Of a stretch of 64,000 nucleotides of DNA, positions 17,651 through 25,766 are shown one piece after another (position 1 is the first letter of the stretch; each line of letters opens with the position of its first letter). The translations under genes were made by a program, and so were the position numbers. Below the pieces are notes generated by a model. It searched no databases, was not told the DNA's origin, and saw only the letters and a list, made by a program, of their open reading frames with translations. Source of the DNA: an uncultured Porphyromonadaceae bacterium. Lineage in GTDB: Bacteria; Bacteroidota; Bacteroidia; Bacteroidales; Muribaculaceae. The stretch lies in NCBI GenBank assembly GCA_905202215.1, contig CAJKRG010000009.1, positions 1-64,000 on the forward strand, in the 5' to 3' direction.

Positions 17651-19125
17651 TATTGCCTCAATATTGAGGCAACATCGGTGTCGAGGCCGGTGTTGCCGGC
17701 GTAGTTCCAGAGGGTGATGCTGCGGATCTGGTAGTAATAGTACCAGAAAAGGTAGAGCTCGTTGACGAGGGCCTGGCGCGACATGTCCTTTTTCGTCTGC
17801 GAGTCGTTGAGATCGAGGGTCGATATCTTGCCTATCATGAATGTCTCCACGTTGGTGTGGTAGCGCTGTTGCGCTATGGTGTCGGCGCGGTTGGCGATGT
17901 TGAGCTGCAGCTGCTGGTTGTTGAAGCGCTCCACGAGGATGAAGAGGTCCTGGCTGAAGTTCTGCGTCTCCTGGCGGAGCTGACTTTCCATGAGCTCGCG
18001 GTTGCTCTGGGCCACCTTGACCTTGCCGCGCCGCTTGCCCCAGTCGAGAATGGGTATGGAGAAGCCGATTTCGACCACCTGATTGTCCTTGAGCGGGTCG
18101 TAGGCATTGCGGAAGCGCGAACCGGTGCCGGTGTAGCCCACCTGAGCGAAGAGATCGATCTGGCGGAGCTGTCCTTTGGCCTGGGCCACGGCATAGTCGG
18201 CCTCGAGCTGACGGCGACGCACGCTTTTGGCGAATTTATTGTTGGCAAGCGCTTTGTCGAGGGCGTCGGCGTAGTTTATGTCCACACCGGGTACATTGTC
18301 GGGAAGAATCGGTTCGATCTCGACATCGCTGTCGTAGTCGAGGAAGGAGCGCAGACGGAACATGCTGCTTTTGAGATCGCTTTCGCGGCTGGTAAGCGAC
18401 GAACGCGAGTCGAGCACGTTGAGCTCCATCTGCAGCAGGTCGTTCTCGCTTATGCGGCCCATGGCGCGTTTCTCGCGCGCCACCTCATAGAGCTTCTCGG
18501 CGTTGCGGAGGTTCTGCGCGGCGATTTCCACGTTCTCGCGGGCGAGCAGGAGATTGAAAAAGTAGTTGATGGTGGTCATTGCCACTTCCTCGGTCTCGCT
18601 CATGAATTCGGCCACAGCCTCGGCATAGCGCTCGGGCTCTATGCGGCGATCCCACTTCACGGTGTTGACGCCGAAAATGGGCTGTTTCAGCGTCAGGGCT
18701 ATGGGGATTGCCATGAAACGGTTGTCCTTGTTGTCGGAAAGCTGACGGATGAAGTCGAGCGATGTGTTGAGCGATAGTGTGCCGCCCGAGAACCAAAGCT
18801 TCTGGTTTACCGACAGTTCGCCGCTCATGTTGAGGTAGTTGTTGCGCACGAAGCTGTAGGTGCCGTCGGCGTTCTGATAGCTCGAATACTGCTTGTAGTA
18901 GCCGGGAAGTTTGGCGGTGAAACCGACCTCGGGCAGAAGCTCTGCGCGGTAGGTGCGGTACTGCCAGTATGCGCTGCGGAGCTTGTTGAGCGCCACGGCG
19001 GCGTCGACGCTGCGCCCCCGCGCTCTGGCAATGGCCTCGGGCAGCGATATGCGCACGGTGTCCTGAGCGGATGCCAAAAGGCATGCAAGGCTCAAGAGTG
19101 CTGATATGATCGTTTTTAACATCAT
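17650..19125 (-). CDS. TolC family outer membrane efflux protein
   Basis: A 491-residue outer membrane channel with a signal peptide (MMLKTIISALLSLACLLASA) and two OEP domains. The N-terminal half includes VRISLPEAIARARGRSVD. The C-terminal half includes VVEIGFSIPILDWGKRRGKVKVAQSN and a long helical segment before ISTLDLNDSQ. It supplies the exit duct for the ABC pump encoded upstream. Two ATGs (19125, 19122) are adjacent. The open frame continues far upstream across the neighbouring permease gene, but only the 19125 start gives a signal peptide. It is separated from permease 1 by a hairpin repeat. Confidence 0.93.
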   Translation of the reverse strand: MMLKTIISALLSLACLLASAQDTVRISLPEAIARARGRSVDAAVALNKLRSAYWQYRTYRAELLPEVGFTAKLPGYYKQYSSYQNADGTYSFVRNNYLNMSGELSVNQKLWFSGGTLSLNTSLDFIRQLSDNKDNRFMAIPIALTLKQPIFGVNTVKWDRRIEPERYAEAVAEFMSETEEVAMTTINYFFNLLLARENVEIAAQNLRNAEKLYEVAREKRAMGRISENDLLQMELNVLDSRSSLTSRESDLKSSMFRLRSFLDYDSDVEIEPILPDNVPGVDINYADALDKALANNKFAKSVRRRQLEADYAVAQAKGQLRQIDLFAQVGYTGTGSRFRNAYDPLKDNQVVEIGFSIPILDWGKRRGKVKVAQSNRELMESQLRQETQNFSQDLFILVERFNNQQLQLNIANRADTIAQQRYHTNVETFMIGKISTLDLNDSQTKKDMSRQALVNELYLFWYYYYQIRSITLWNYAGNTGLDTDVASILRQ

Positions 19126-19145
19126 TGAATTGCAAAAAGGATTTG

Positions 19146-19183
19146 TAAGGTCTTTAAGGACTTTAAAAACCTTAAAGACCTTA
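19146..19183 (-). repeat. Word-palindrome 2 (perfect 14-bp arms)
   Basis: TAAGGTCTTTAAGG (19146-19159) and CCTTAAAGACCTTA (19170-19183) form a perfect stem with a 10-nt loop between tolC and permease 1. A closely similar sequence recurs at 24222-24253. Confidence 0.9.
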
Positions 19184-19196
19184 ATTTTACTGACTG

Positions 19197-20441
19197 CTAT
19201 TCTCCGCCGAGCACTACTGCGGGTTCGAGCTTGGTGGCGCGGAGGGCGGGGAAGAGGATGCCGCAGACTATCATCACGGCCATGCAGCCGAATACTATGG
19301 CGGCGGCTCCGAGCTGACGGGGTAAGGCGTCCGGACCCCAGTACTGGGTGGAGGCGTTGAAGTTGTTGTACGTGATAAGCCAGTCGACACCTATGGCGAA
19401 AGGCGTGACGATGACAAGGAGAAGCAGTCCCTCGCCGATGAGACGCACGAAGAGCTGACGGCGGGTGGCGCCTGCGGTGATGCGGATGGCGAGTTCCTTG
19501 GCGCGCTGCTGGGTGCGGAACCAGAATGTGCCGAGAATGCCGAGGAATACGGTGAGCAGCAGGAAGCCCATGCAGACATACATGTTGCGCACCTGGGCGT
19601 AGTCGTCGTGGTGCAGATTCTCGCGCATGGTGTCGAAAGAATATACATCGGCTATGTACAGATTGCCGTAGTTGAGCGATGTGCCGCATTCCTCGAGCAG
19701 GCGGCGGGCGAAGTCGTGGTCGGCATTGGGCTTCACGCGGAAATAGATGTTGCCATTGGGATCCTGTGTCGGTATCAGCATGGTAGCGTGCCATGCCGGC
19801 TCGAACTCGGCGCGTTTTATCGGCTCTACAACGGCACCTATGGTGTAGACAGTCGAACTGTCGCCGCTGAGGTAGACATGGAGGTTCATGAGGTCGCCCG
19901 GTGTCATGCCATTGCCGGCCATATTGTCGGTGGCTATTACTTTTCCCTCCTCAAGGATAGCCGAGAGCTGCTCGGGAGTTTCGCCGTTTATGCCGTGCAT
20001 GTTGAATACTTGCGGATATTCTTTATTGACAAGGAATCTGTTGGTGCGTCCGCCGTTGATGGATGCCGAATCGGGCAGGGCGTCGGCGGGTGTGACGAAC
20101 GCCCCCCAGAAGTTGTAGTTGTACACGGCATTTGAGCCTGTGGTGACGTATTCGATATCGGGCCGTTCGCGCAGGCGGTTCATCACATGCCCGAACTGTG
20201 CCCAGTAATCTTCGTCTTCGGTATAGGGCTCGAATGTTGGGCTGTCTTCGGGTTTGCTCTGTATACTGAGGCAATATACATGATCGGTATCGACACCCAT
20301 CGGTTCGGAACTCAGTTTGGCGAATACGCCGACATAGTCTGCGATAAACCACAGCACAGAGCTGATAATGAGCAGCTCCACGGCGAGCCACAGATTAGAC
20401 CGCCATTCATTAGATATCTGTTTCAGTAACTTGCGTTTCAT
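19197..20441 (-). CDS. ABC transporter permease, MacB/FtsX type (1)
   Basis: A 414-residue permease. One N-terminal helix is at about 17-37, followed by a large periplasmic MacB_PCD domain. Three C-terminal FtsX helices lie near 283-303, 330-350 and 380-400. The C-terminal ALRATKLEPAVVLGGE is typical of the family. It resembles permease 2 in architecture but not closely in sequence, so the pump is probably a heterodimer. Flanked on both sides by hairpin repeats. Confidence 0.92.
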   Translation of the reverse strand: MKRKLLKQISNEWRSNLWLAVELLIISSVLWFIADYVGVFAKLSSEPMGVDTDHVYCLSIQSKPEDSPTFEPYTEDEDYWAQFGHVMNRLRERPDIEYVTTGSNAVYNYNFWGAFVTPADALPDSASINGGRTNRFLVNKEYPQVFNMHGINGETPEQLSAILEEGKVIATDNMAGNGMTPGDLMNLHVYLSGDSSTVYTIGAVVEPIKRAEFEPAWHATMLIPTQDPNGNIYFRVKPNADHDFARRLLEECGTSLNYGNLYIADVYSFDTMRENLHHDDYAQVRNMYVCMGFLLLTVFLGILGTFWFRTQQRAKELAIRITAGATRRQLFVRLIGEGLLLLVIVTPFAIGVDWLITYNNFNASTQYWGPDALPRQLGAAAIVFGCMAVMIVCGILFPALRATKLEPAVVLGGE

Positions 20442-20445
20442 CGTT

Positions 20446-20655
20446 TTAGGAGGTTAGGTGGGTAGGAGAGTAGGAGGATAGGAGGTTAGGAAAGGAGGAG
20501 GTTAGGAGGATATGAGAATAGGAGAATAGGAAGGTCGGAGGGTAGGAGGTTTAGACGATTAAAAATGCTGAGTATTAATTTCCTGATCTCCTAAACTCTT
20601 TAATTCCTAATATCCTAATATCTTAATCTCCTAATTTCATAATTTCCTTAAAAAT
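20446..20655 (-). repeat. Word-palindrome 3 (TAGGAG words), about 210 bp
   Basis: Between the two permease genes. The left arm (20446-20554) is built of variants of TAGGAGG, GGTTAGGAGG and ATAGGAGAATAGGA. The right arm (20577-20650) is built of the complementary words TCTCCTAA, CCTAATATCC and TCTCCTAATTT. This is the longest of the series. The pairing is imperfect, but many registers are possible. Confidence 0.85.
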
Positions 20656-21927
20656 TTAGGCTCTGCCTGATAGGGCGCGGACGGGATCGACGCGAGAGGC
20701 GCGCCATGCGGGTATGCCGCTGCTTAGGAGGTTGAGGATGAAGCAGAAGAGCAGGGCGGTACCGTAGAGCTTCCAGTCGAGGAGGAGCTGCAGGGGCACG
20801 TCCATGTCGCGGAGTATGTCGGTTGAGGTAAATATCATGTTGGAAAAGAAATATCCGAAGATAAAGCAGAATATGAGGCCGAGGAGACCGCCGGCGAGGG
20901 TTACGATGAAGTTCTCGGCGATTATGCTGCCGACAATTCCCATGCGGGTAGAGCCGAATGCGCGTTTCACGCCTATCTCGCTGATGCGGCGGAAGAGACG
21001 GCTCTGAGTCATGCTGCTGAGATTGATTGCGGGCACGATGAGAAGAATGGCGTAGATGATCAGGCGCATTGTTTCGCCGCTGCTGTCGGGGTCGCCGTTG
21101 CTGCCGCGCACGGTGTAGACCTCGCTCTGTGTGAATGGCGCGCCATGATCGGCGAGGTAGGTGCCGTTTTCGCTTATCTCGGTGTTGAGCGCCTGTTTGC
21201 GGCTCTGTACATCGGCGCGTATGCGGTCGAAAGCAGTCGGGCTTTCGGCGAGGATAATGCCGTAGAACGGGCCGAACTCGGGGCTGCCCCAGTTGGTATT
21301 CTCGAGACCGAAAGCACGGTAGCTGGTGTAGACTTCGGCATATGCTTCGGTGGCGAGGGGCGATACGTCGTTGACCACGCCGATTACGCGGAAGGGTTTC
21401 TGACCGATGAGTATAGTCTGGCCGATGGCGCTGTCGGAGCCGAAGAGATTTTCGGCGAGCGAGCGGCTTATGACGGCGACCTTGGCCGACGATTCGAAGT
21501 CGTTTTCATCGAATGGCTTGCCCTCGGTGAAGCTGAAGTCGTAGATACGCCAGAAGTTGTGGTCGGTCATGTTGACGTAGCGCAGCGATGCGGGCTTGCC
21601 CTGGGCTATCACGTCTTTCTGTTCGCGGCTATAGACCACGCTCATGCACTCGGCGCCGTCGAGATTATCGTAGAGGCGGCGTGTCATTTTCTCAGACATC
21701 CCGGCCGAGGAGTCTTCATTGCGGGCATCGTTGCGTATGTTGATGAATTTGCCGTAGAGTGTGCGGTCGCGGTTTGTTTCGGGAGCGAGGGGTGCGATGG
21801 TGACGCGGTTCATCATCACCACTACCATTATCAGGAATATGGCGAGGGCCGTGCCTATCATCGTAACGATGCCGATGACAGGCTGGTGCTTCATGTCATA
21901 CAGCACCTGGCGCAAAGTTTTATTCAT
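20656..21927 (-). CDS. ABC transporter permease, MacB/FtsX type (2)
   Basis: A 423-residue permease. The N-terminal helix at about 20-40 (IGIVTMIGTALAIFLIMVVVMM) is followed by a periplasmic MacB_PCD domain including VISRSLAENLFGSDSAIGQTI. Three FtsX helices follow near 287-305, 335-360 and 385-405, and the protein ends PAWRASRVDPVRALSGRA. It couples with permease 1 and the ATPase to form the inner membrane part of the efflux machine. It starts 113 bp downstream of the ATPase stop, across another hairpin repeat. Confidence 0.93.
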   Translation of the reverse strand: MNKTLRQVLYDMKHQPVIGIVTMIGTALAIFLIMVVVMMNRVTIAPLAPETNRDRTLYGKFINIRNDARNEDSSAGMSEKMTRRLYDNLDGAECMSVVYSREQKDVIAQGKPASLRYVNMTDHNFWRIYDFSFTEGKPFDENDFESSAKVAVISRSLAENLFGSDSAIGQTILIGQKPFRVIGVVNDVSPLATEAYAEVYTSYRAFGLENTNWGSPEFGPFYGIILAESPTAFDRIRADVQSRKQALNTEISENGTYLADHGAPFTQSEVYTVRGSNGDPDSSGETMRLIIYAILLIVPAINLSSMTQSRLFRRISEIGVKRAFGSTRMGIVGSIIAENFIVTLAGGLLGLIFCFIFGYFFSNMIFTSTDILRDMDVPLQLLLDWKLYGTALLFCFILNLLSSGIPAWRASRVDPVRALSGRA

Positions 21928-21931
21928 TTTT

Positions 21932-22033
21932 TTAGGAAATTATTGGGGGTAGGAAATTAGGAAGTTAAGAAATTAGGAAGTTAGGAGGTTGATAACTTGT
22001 AACTTCTGACTACTAACTTCTAACTTATAATTA
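21932..22033 (-). repeat. Word-palindrome 4 (AGGAAATT/AGGAAGTT words)
   Basis: Left arm 21932-21993 repeats AGGAAATTAGGAAGTTA-like words. Right arm 21994-22033 is made of ACTTCTAACTT-like complements. It lies between permease 2 and the ATPase gene. Confidence 0.85.
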
Positions 22034-22040
22034 GTGACTG

Positions 22041-22712
22041 TCACGAAATCTGCCGTCCGTCGAAGAAGCGCATGACGCGGTGGGTGAGTTCGGCCTGCGC
22101 CTCGTTGTGGGTTACCATGAGGATGGTACGGCCTTCCTGGTTGAGGCTGGTGAGTATATCCATGATTTCGGCGCTCATGCGGGAGTCGAGGTTGCCGGTG
22201 GGCTCGTCGGCGAGTATTATGTCGGGGTTGCCGATTATGGCGCGGGCGATGGCCACACGCTGGCACTGACCGCCCGAGAGCTGCGAGGGGAAGTGGTTGG
22301 TGCGGTGCGACAGACCCACGCGCTCGAGTACTTCGGCGACTTTGGTCTGTCGTTCGCGGCTGCCGATGCCCGAACGGTAGGTGAGGGGCAGCTCGACGTT
22401 GTCGGCCACGCTGAGAGAGGGAATGAGATGGAAATTCTGGAAGATGAAGCCGATGGAGGCGTTGCGGAAAGCGGCGAGTGCGCGGTCGCCCATTCCCTGG
22501 GCGGTCTTGCCTGCAATCTCTACACTACCGGAGGTGGGCCTGTCGAGAAGTCCGACGATGTTGAGGAGGGTCGACTTGCCGCAGCCCGACGGCCCCATGA
22601 TGCTTACGAATTCGCCTTTTTCGATGCTGAAATTAACATTGTCGAGAGCCATGGTCTCGATTTTACTCGTGCGGTAGAGCTTGCTGACGCTATTAACTTT
22701 GATCAGTGACAT
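22041..22712 (-). CDS. ABC transporter ATP-binding protein (MacB/LolD-like)
   Basis: A 223-residue ATPase. Walker A is GPSGCGKST, the signature LSGGQCQRVAIARA, and Walker B DIILADEPTGNLDS with the usual downstream His in VTHNE. The extended match through YRSGIGSRERQTKVAEVLERVGLSHR fits the mechanotransmission-type (MacB, LolD, FtsE) branch. It powers the two permeases downstream. Substrate cannot be read from sequence: macrolide-like drugs, peptides or lipids are all possible. Confidence 0.95.
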   Translation of the reverse strand: MSLIKVNSVSKLYRTSKIETMALDNVNFSIEKGEFVSIMGPSGCGKSTLLNIVGLLDRPTSGSVEIAGKTAQGMGDRALAAFRNASIGFIFQNFHLIPSLSVADNVELPLTYRSGIGSRERQTKVAEVLERVGLSHRTNHFPSQLSGGQCQRVAIARAIIGNPDIILADEPTGNLDSRMSAEIMDILTSLNQEGRTILMVTHNEAQAELTHRVMRFFDGRQIS

Positions 22713-22819
22713 GGTTGTGAAATTATGAATTATGAAATATGAATTATGAATTTAGAGTGTGGATTATGAATTAAGCGTTGAATAAGAGCTCATAATTCAT
22801 AATCCATAATTCTTAATTC
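22713..22819 (-). repeat. Word-palindrome 5 (ATTATGAA words)
   Basis: Left arm 22719-22775 repeats AATTATGAATTATGAAATAT-like words. Right arm 22789-22819 has CATAATTCATAATCCATAAT. It lies between the ATPase and HlyD-type genes, and its right arm overlaps the last codons of the HlyD-type gene. Confidence 0.85.
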
Positions 22820-24063
22820 TTGATGCGGTATTTGCGTGATTTGTAGGCGCTCATGTCGCCGAGGACTACTTTGTCGCCGGGCTGCAGCCCGCTTTTCACT
22901 TCGACGTAATTATAGCCGGCATCACCGAGCAGCACCTTGCGTTTCTCGAGGTTGTCGGGCGAAGTCTCGACAAAGAGATCGTATTCGCCGGCGCCGCGGC
23001 TGTAGTAGGGCCCGATAGGGAGGCGGAGCACATCGTCCTTGACCTCGCGTACAACGAATACTTCGGCAGCAAGACCCGACCGGAGGTTGACGGCAGTACT
23101 GTCGTCGAACAACACCGAGAAGGTGACAGCACCGTGGTTCGCTACAGGCGATACATTGATCACCGTGCCCGGATATATATTCTTGGCCACACGGACGGAG
23201 GCTTTTCCTCCGGCCGACAGCAGGCGTGCGTTGGTCTCGGAGATCTCGGCGTCGATCTTGAAACTCGACATATCGGCTATCGTCGCCACTTTCTCGCCGG
23301 GTGCCACCTGCTGACCTATGGAGTTTATGATATATGTGAGTGTCGCGGCGCGGGGCGACTTGAGGCGCGCATCCTCGAGCGTGCGGAGCTGTGTGTTGAG
23401 GTTGCGGTCGGAAATGCTGAGGTCGAGGCGCTGGCCCTTGATGACCGACTCGCGCATGCGGCGTTCGTTGTCGAGACGGCGGCGGAGCTGCTCAAGCTCG
23501 ACGCATCCGGTCTTGTAGGCCAGTTCGGCCTCGCGCACGCGGTCGCCGGTGCCGGAGCCGAGGGCATCGAGGCGTTTCTCATTTTCCACTTCGGCCCCGA
23601 GACGGTTTACGGCCATTTCCTTGACTTTTATCGCCATTTCTATGTTGGTCAGCTCCGTGGCGTTGTCAAGTTCCTGCTGCTCGATTGCGTAGACAAGTTT
23701 CTGGCGGGAATCGCGCTGTTTGCTTATTTCGGCTTCGGTGGCCTCGAGGTCGAGACGCAGCAGGGGTGTACCGGCCTCTACCTTGTCGCCGGCACGACCA
23801 TATATTTCCACCACCCGCGATGCTATCGGCGAAGTGATGATTTCTTCGAATCCCGGCACCACTTTGCCTGATGCCTGGATTGTGCTCTCGATGGCGCCGC
23901 GGTCTACGATGCCGAGATTGAGTTCGCCGCGCTTGACACTTCCGCGTGCGAGCGACAGCACGAACGAGCCCCCGATTATAACGGCGGCTGCGGGGATGCC
24001 GATACGCATCCACATTTTGCGGCGTTCGCGGCGTATTTCTTCGTGTGTGAGTTCTCTGTCCAT
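22813..24063 (-). CDS. HlyD/MacA-type efflux periplasmic adaptor
   Basis: A 416-residue membrane-fusion protein. An N-terminal membrane anchor is at about 21-39, and a biotinyl-lipoyl segment is split around a helical hairpin at about 105-205. The beta-barrel domain near 245-320 includes VAPGEKVATIADMSSFKIDAEISE. The C-terminal domain ends VLGDMSAYKSRKYRIKN. It bridges the ABC permeases and the TolC-type channel. It is the first gene of the cluster and is preceded by a consensus sigma-54 promoter with a leader of about 23 nt. Confidence 0.94.
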   Translation of the reverse strand: MDRELTHEEIRRERRKMWMRIGIPAAAVIIGGSFVLSLARGSVKRGELNLGIVDRGAIESTIQASGKVVPGFEEIITSPIASRVVEIYGRAGDKVEAGTPLLRLDLEATEAEISKQRDSRQKLVYAIEQQELDNATELTNIEMAIKVKEMAVNRLGAEVENEKRLDALGSGTGDRVREAELAYKTGCVELEQLRRRLDNERRMRESVIKGQRLDLSISDRNLNTQLRTLEDARLKSPRAATLTYIINSIGQQVAPGEKVATIADMSSFKIDAEISETNARLLSAGGKASVRVAKNIYPGTVINVSPVANHGAVTFSVLFDDSTAVNLRSGLAAEVFVVREVKDDVLRLPIGPYYSRGAGEYDLFVETSPDNLEKRKVLLGDAGYNYVEVKSGLQPGDKVVLGDMSAYKSRKYRIKN

Positions 24064-24135
24064 TTTCAGATAAAAAAACTGTTATGCCAATAATATGGCA
24101 ATTAGCGTGCCAAAACAGGTAATAATCTGAAAATG
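24061..24135 (-). promoter_or_regulatory. 11-bp inverted repeat flanking the sigma-54 promoter
   Basis: CATTTTCAGAT (24061-24071, overlapping the HlyD start codon) and ATCTGAAAATG (24125-24135) are perfect reverse complements enclosing the promoter. This could be an activator site or RNA/DNA structure; chance is not excluded. Confidence 0.4.
24097..24113 (-). promoter_or_regulatory. Sigma-54 promoter of the efflux operon
   Basis: The minus strand reads TTGGCACGCTAATTGCC, an exact match to the -24/-12 consensus TGGCAC-N5-TTGC. The sigma-54 activator encoded in the same cluster makes it a strong functional candidate. Transcription should start near 24086. Confidence 0.85.
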
Positions 24136-24147
24136 TGATATATGCCA

Positions 24148-24187
24148 AAAACAACGCCCGTCCGATTTCGGACAGGCGTACGATTTT
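24148..24187 (-). terminator. Terminator after the fucosidase gene (possibly bidirectional)
   Basis: Stem ACGCCCGTCCG (24154-24164) / CGGACAGGCGT (24169-24179) with a 4-nt loop. T-rich runs follow on both strands. Confidence 0.75.
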
Positions 24188-24261
24188 TTAGGAATTGAGG
24201 AAGCTGAGAATTTAGGAATTCAGGTCTTTAAAGACTTTAATGACCTTAAAGCCTTTATCGC
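24188..24261 (-). repeat. Word-palindrome 6 (composite element)
   Basis: A purine-word tract (TTAGGAATTGAGGAAGCTGA-like, 24188-24221) without a full complementary arm is followed by 24222-24253. That second part begins GGTCTTTAAAGACTTTAA and is nearly the same as palindrome 2. It lies just after the fucosidase stop. Confidence 0.7.
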
Positions 24262-24263
24262 AC

Positions 24264-25625
24264 TTAAATGGCACCGGCGATTTTGATGACCTGTGGCATT
24301 TCGGCGACGGCGTCCTGCAGGGACTGCGGAAGGATAAGGCGCGATCCTGAGAGCTTGGCCGAGTGTTTGTCACCGAGCACGGTGACCTTGCCTGGTTTGC
24401 GCAGTCCCTTGAGTTTTACTGAGGCACAGGGCTTGGCGATGTGCACGTAGAGGTCGTTGCCGACTGTGGTAAAATATACGCCGTCGGCCTTGTTGTCGGC
24501 CGCGGCCGTCCATGGGTGTGAATTATAGATGGATTCGCCGTTTACGTCCATCCATCGGCCTATGCCGAGGAGACGGTCTTGCATTACCAGCGGAATGGTG
24601 CCGTCGGCCTTGGGGCCGATGTCGAGCAGCAGGTTGCCGCCACGCGACACGCGTTCGATGAGTGTCACCACAAGATCGCGGGTGCTCGAATAGTGGTCGA
24701 GCGTTTCGGCCCAGTTGTACCCGAACGAATTGCCAATGCCGCGGCATTCCTCCCACGGGTGGGCGTTTTTGGCCATATTTTCGGCCTGGGCGTCACTGAG
24801 GTCGTATTCAGTGGTGTAGAAGCCGCCATGACGTCCGCGGGTTTCCTTACCCCAGCGGTCGTTTACGACCACGCGGTCGCGTACGGGGCTTTCGTTGTAG
24901 AGCCATGCGAGGAATTCGGTGCTTCGCCATGTCTCGCTGGGGTGTTCCCACTCGCCGTCGGTCCATACCATGTCGGGTTCGTAGCGGGTGACAAGATCCT
25001 TGAGCTGCGGCAGCATGCGCTGGTCGACATAGCGGTCGACATCGTTGAGGAAGATAGGATTATACCATTCGTAGAGCGAATAGTAGAAGCCCATGTGCAG
25101 TCCGCGGTCTTTGACGGCCTCGCTGAGTTCGCCGCAGAGATCGCGGTGCGGGCCTATGTCGACGCTGTTCCAGTTCCACGACTCGGCGCTTGGCCAGAGT
25201 GTGAAGCCCTCGTGGTGCTTCGATGTGAGAACCACATATTTAGCTCCGGATGCCTTGATGAGGTCGGCCCATTCGCCCGGGTTGAAACGTTCGGCCTTGA
25301 AATCCTTGGCAAAATCCTGATATTTGAAATCGTCGCCGTAGACCTCGCTGTGATAGCGGCGCGTGGCGTCGCCCACGGGGCTGGTATCGGTGTTTTTCTG
25401 CCACCAGTACCACTCGGAGTAGACCGGATTTGTGGTAACGGATTTATCTACGGTAGCCCAGGCGGGTACCGAATAGACACCCCAGTGAATGAAGATGCCG
25501 AAGCGGGATTGTTCGAACCATTCTGGCACGGGACGGCTGTCGATCGACTCCCATGTCGGCTCGTATTTCTGTGCCGAAGCCATCAGGCCCAGGCCGCAAA
25601 GCGAAAGCAGGATCAGTTTTTTCAT
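24264..25625 (-). CDS. Secreted alpha-L-fucosidase, GH29
   Basis: A 453-residue retaining alpha-L-fucosidase with signal peptide MKKLILLSLCGLGLMASA. The family core is clear: RFGIFIHWGVYSVPAW near 41-56, VVLTSKHHEGFTLWPS near 131-146, and the nucleophile region DMVWTDGEW with Asp223. A small C-terminal beta domain follows about residue 360. It should release fucose from host or dietary glycans in the periplasm or at the surface. The frame opens 16 codons earlier, but the ATG at 25625 gives the signal peptide and is placed after the -7 element. Divergent AraC gene and operator-like repeats suggest inducible control. Confidence 0.95.
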   Translation of the reverse strand: MKKLILLSLCGLGLMASAQKYEPTWESIDSRPVPEWFEQSRFGIFIHWGVYSVPAWATVDKSVTTNPVYSEWYWWQKNTDTSPVGDATRRYHSEVYGDDFKYQDFAKDFKAERFNPGEWADLIKASGAKYVVLTSKHHEGFTLWPSAESWNWNSVDIGPHRDLCGELSEAVKDRGLHMGFYYSLYEWYNPIFLNDVDRYVDQRMLPQLKDLVTRYEPDMVWTDGEWEHPSETWRSTEFLAWLYNESPVRDRVVVNDRWGKETRGRHGGFYTTEYDLSDAQAENMAKNAHPWEECRGIGNSFGYNWAETLDHYSSTRDLVVTLIERVSRGGNLLLDIGPKADGTIPLVMQDRLLGIGRWMDVNGESIYNSHPWTAAADNKADGVYFTTVGNDLYVHIAKPCASVKLKGLRKPGKVTVLGDKHSAKLSGSRLILPQSLQDAVAEMPQVIKIAGAI

Positions 25626-25651
25626 AATAAGTACGGTTAAATTTTCCGATG

Positions 25652-25659
25652 CAAAGTTA
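25652..25659 (-). promoter_or_regulatory. -7 element of the fucosidase gene
   Basis: TAACTTTG on the minus strand, giving a leader of roughly 20 nt. No -33 TTTG at the expected place, consistent with an activator-dependent promoter. Confidence 0.55.
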
Positions 25660-25686
25660 TAGAGAAACATCAAACAGACATGATAT

Positions 25687-25716
25687 AATATTTAACCATA
25701 TCGGAAAATATTAAAC
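25687..25716. promoter_or_regulatory. Candidate AraC-type operator: two direct repeats 20 bp apart
   Basis: AATATTTAAC (25687-25696) and AATATTAAAC (25707-25716) match at 9 of 10 positions and start exactly 20 bp apart. This is the two-turn spacing used by AraC-type proteins. They lie just upstream of the fucosidase -7 element and between it and the araC-like gene. Confidence 0.5.
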
Positions 25717-25735
25717 AGATTGCACGGATAAAGAC

Positions 25736-25743
25736 TATCTTTG
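25736..25743 (+). promoter_or_regulatory. -7 element of the AraC-type gene
   Basis: TATCTTTG precedes the ATG at 25767 by 23 bp. No -33 TTTG at 20-bp spacing was seen. Confidence 0.6.
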
Positions 25744-25766
25744 CAGTATCAGATACAAAAAAAGAT

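Noticed and set aside
19126..19794. Long N-terminal extension of the TolC-type protein
   Set aside because: It runs across the hairpin repeat and the permease gene; the signal peptide starts at 19125.
17547..22819. Reading the gap palindromes as remnants of insertion sequences or classic REP elements
   Set aside because: No transposase fragment, target duplication or constant sequence. The words differ from gap to gap, so a single mobile ancestor is not supported.
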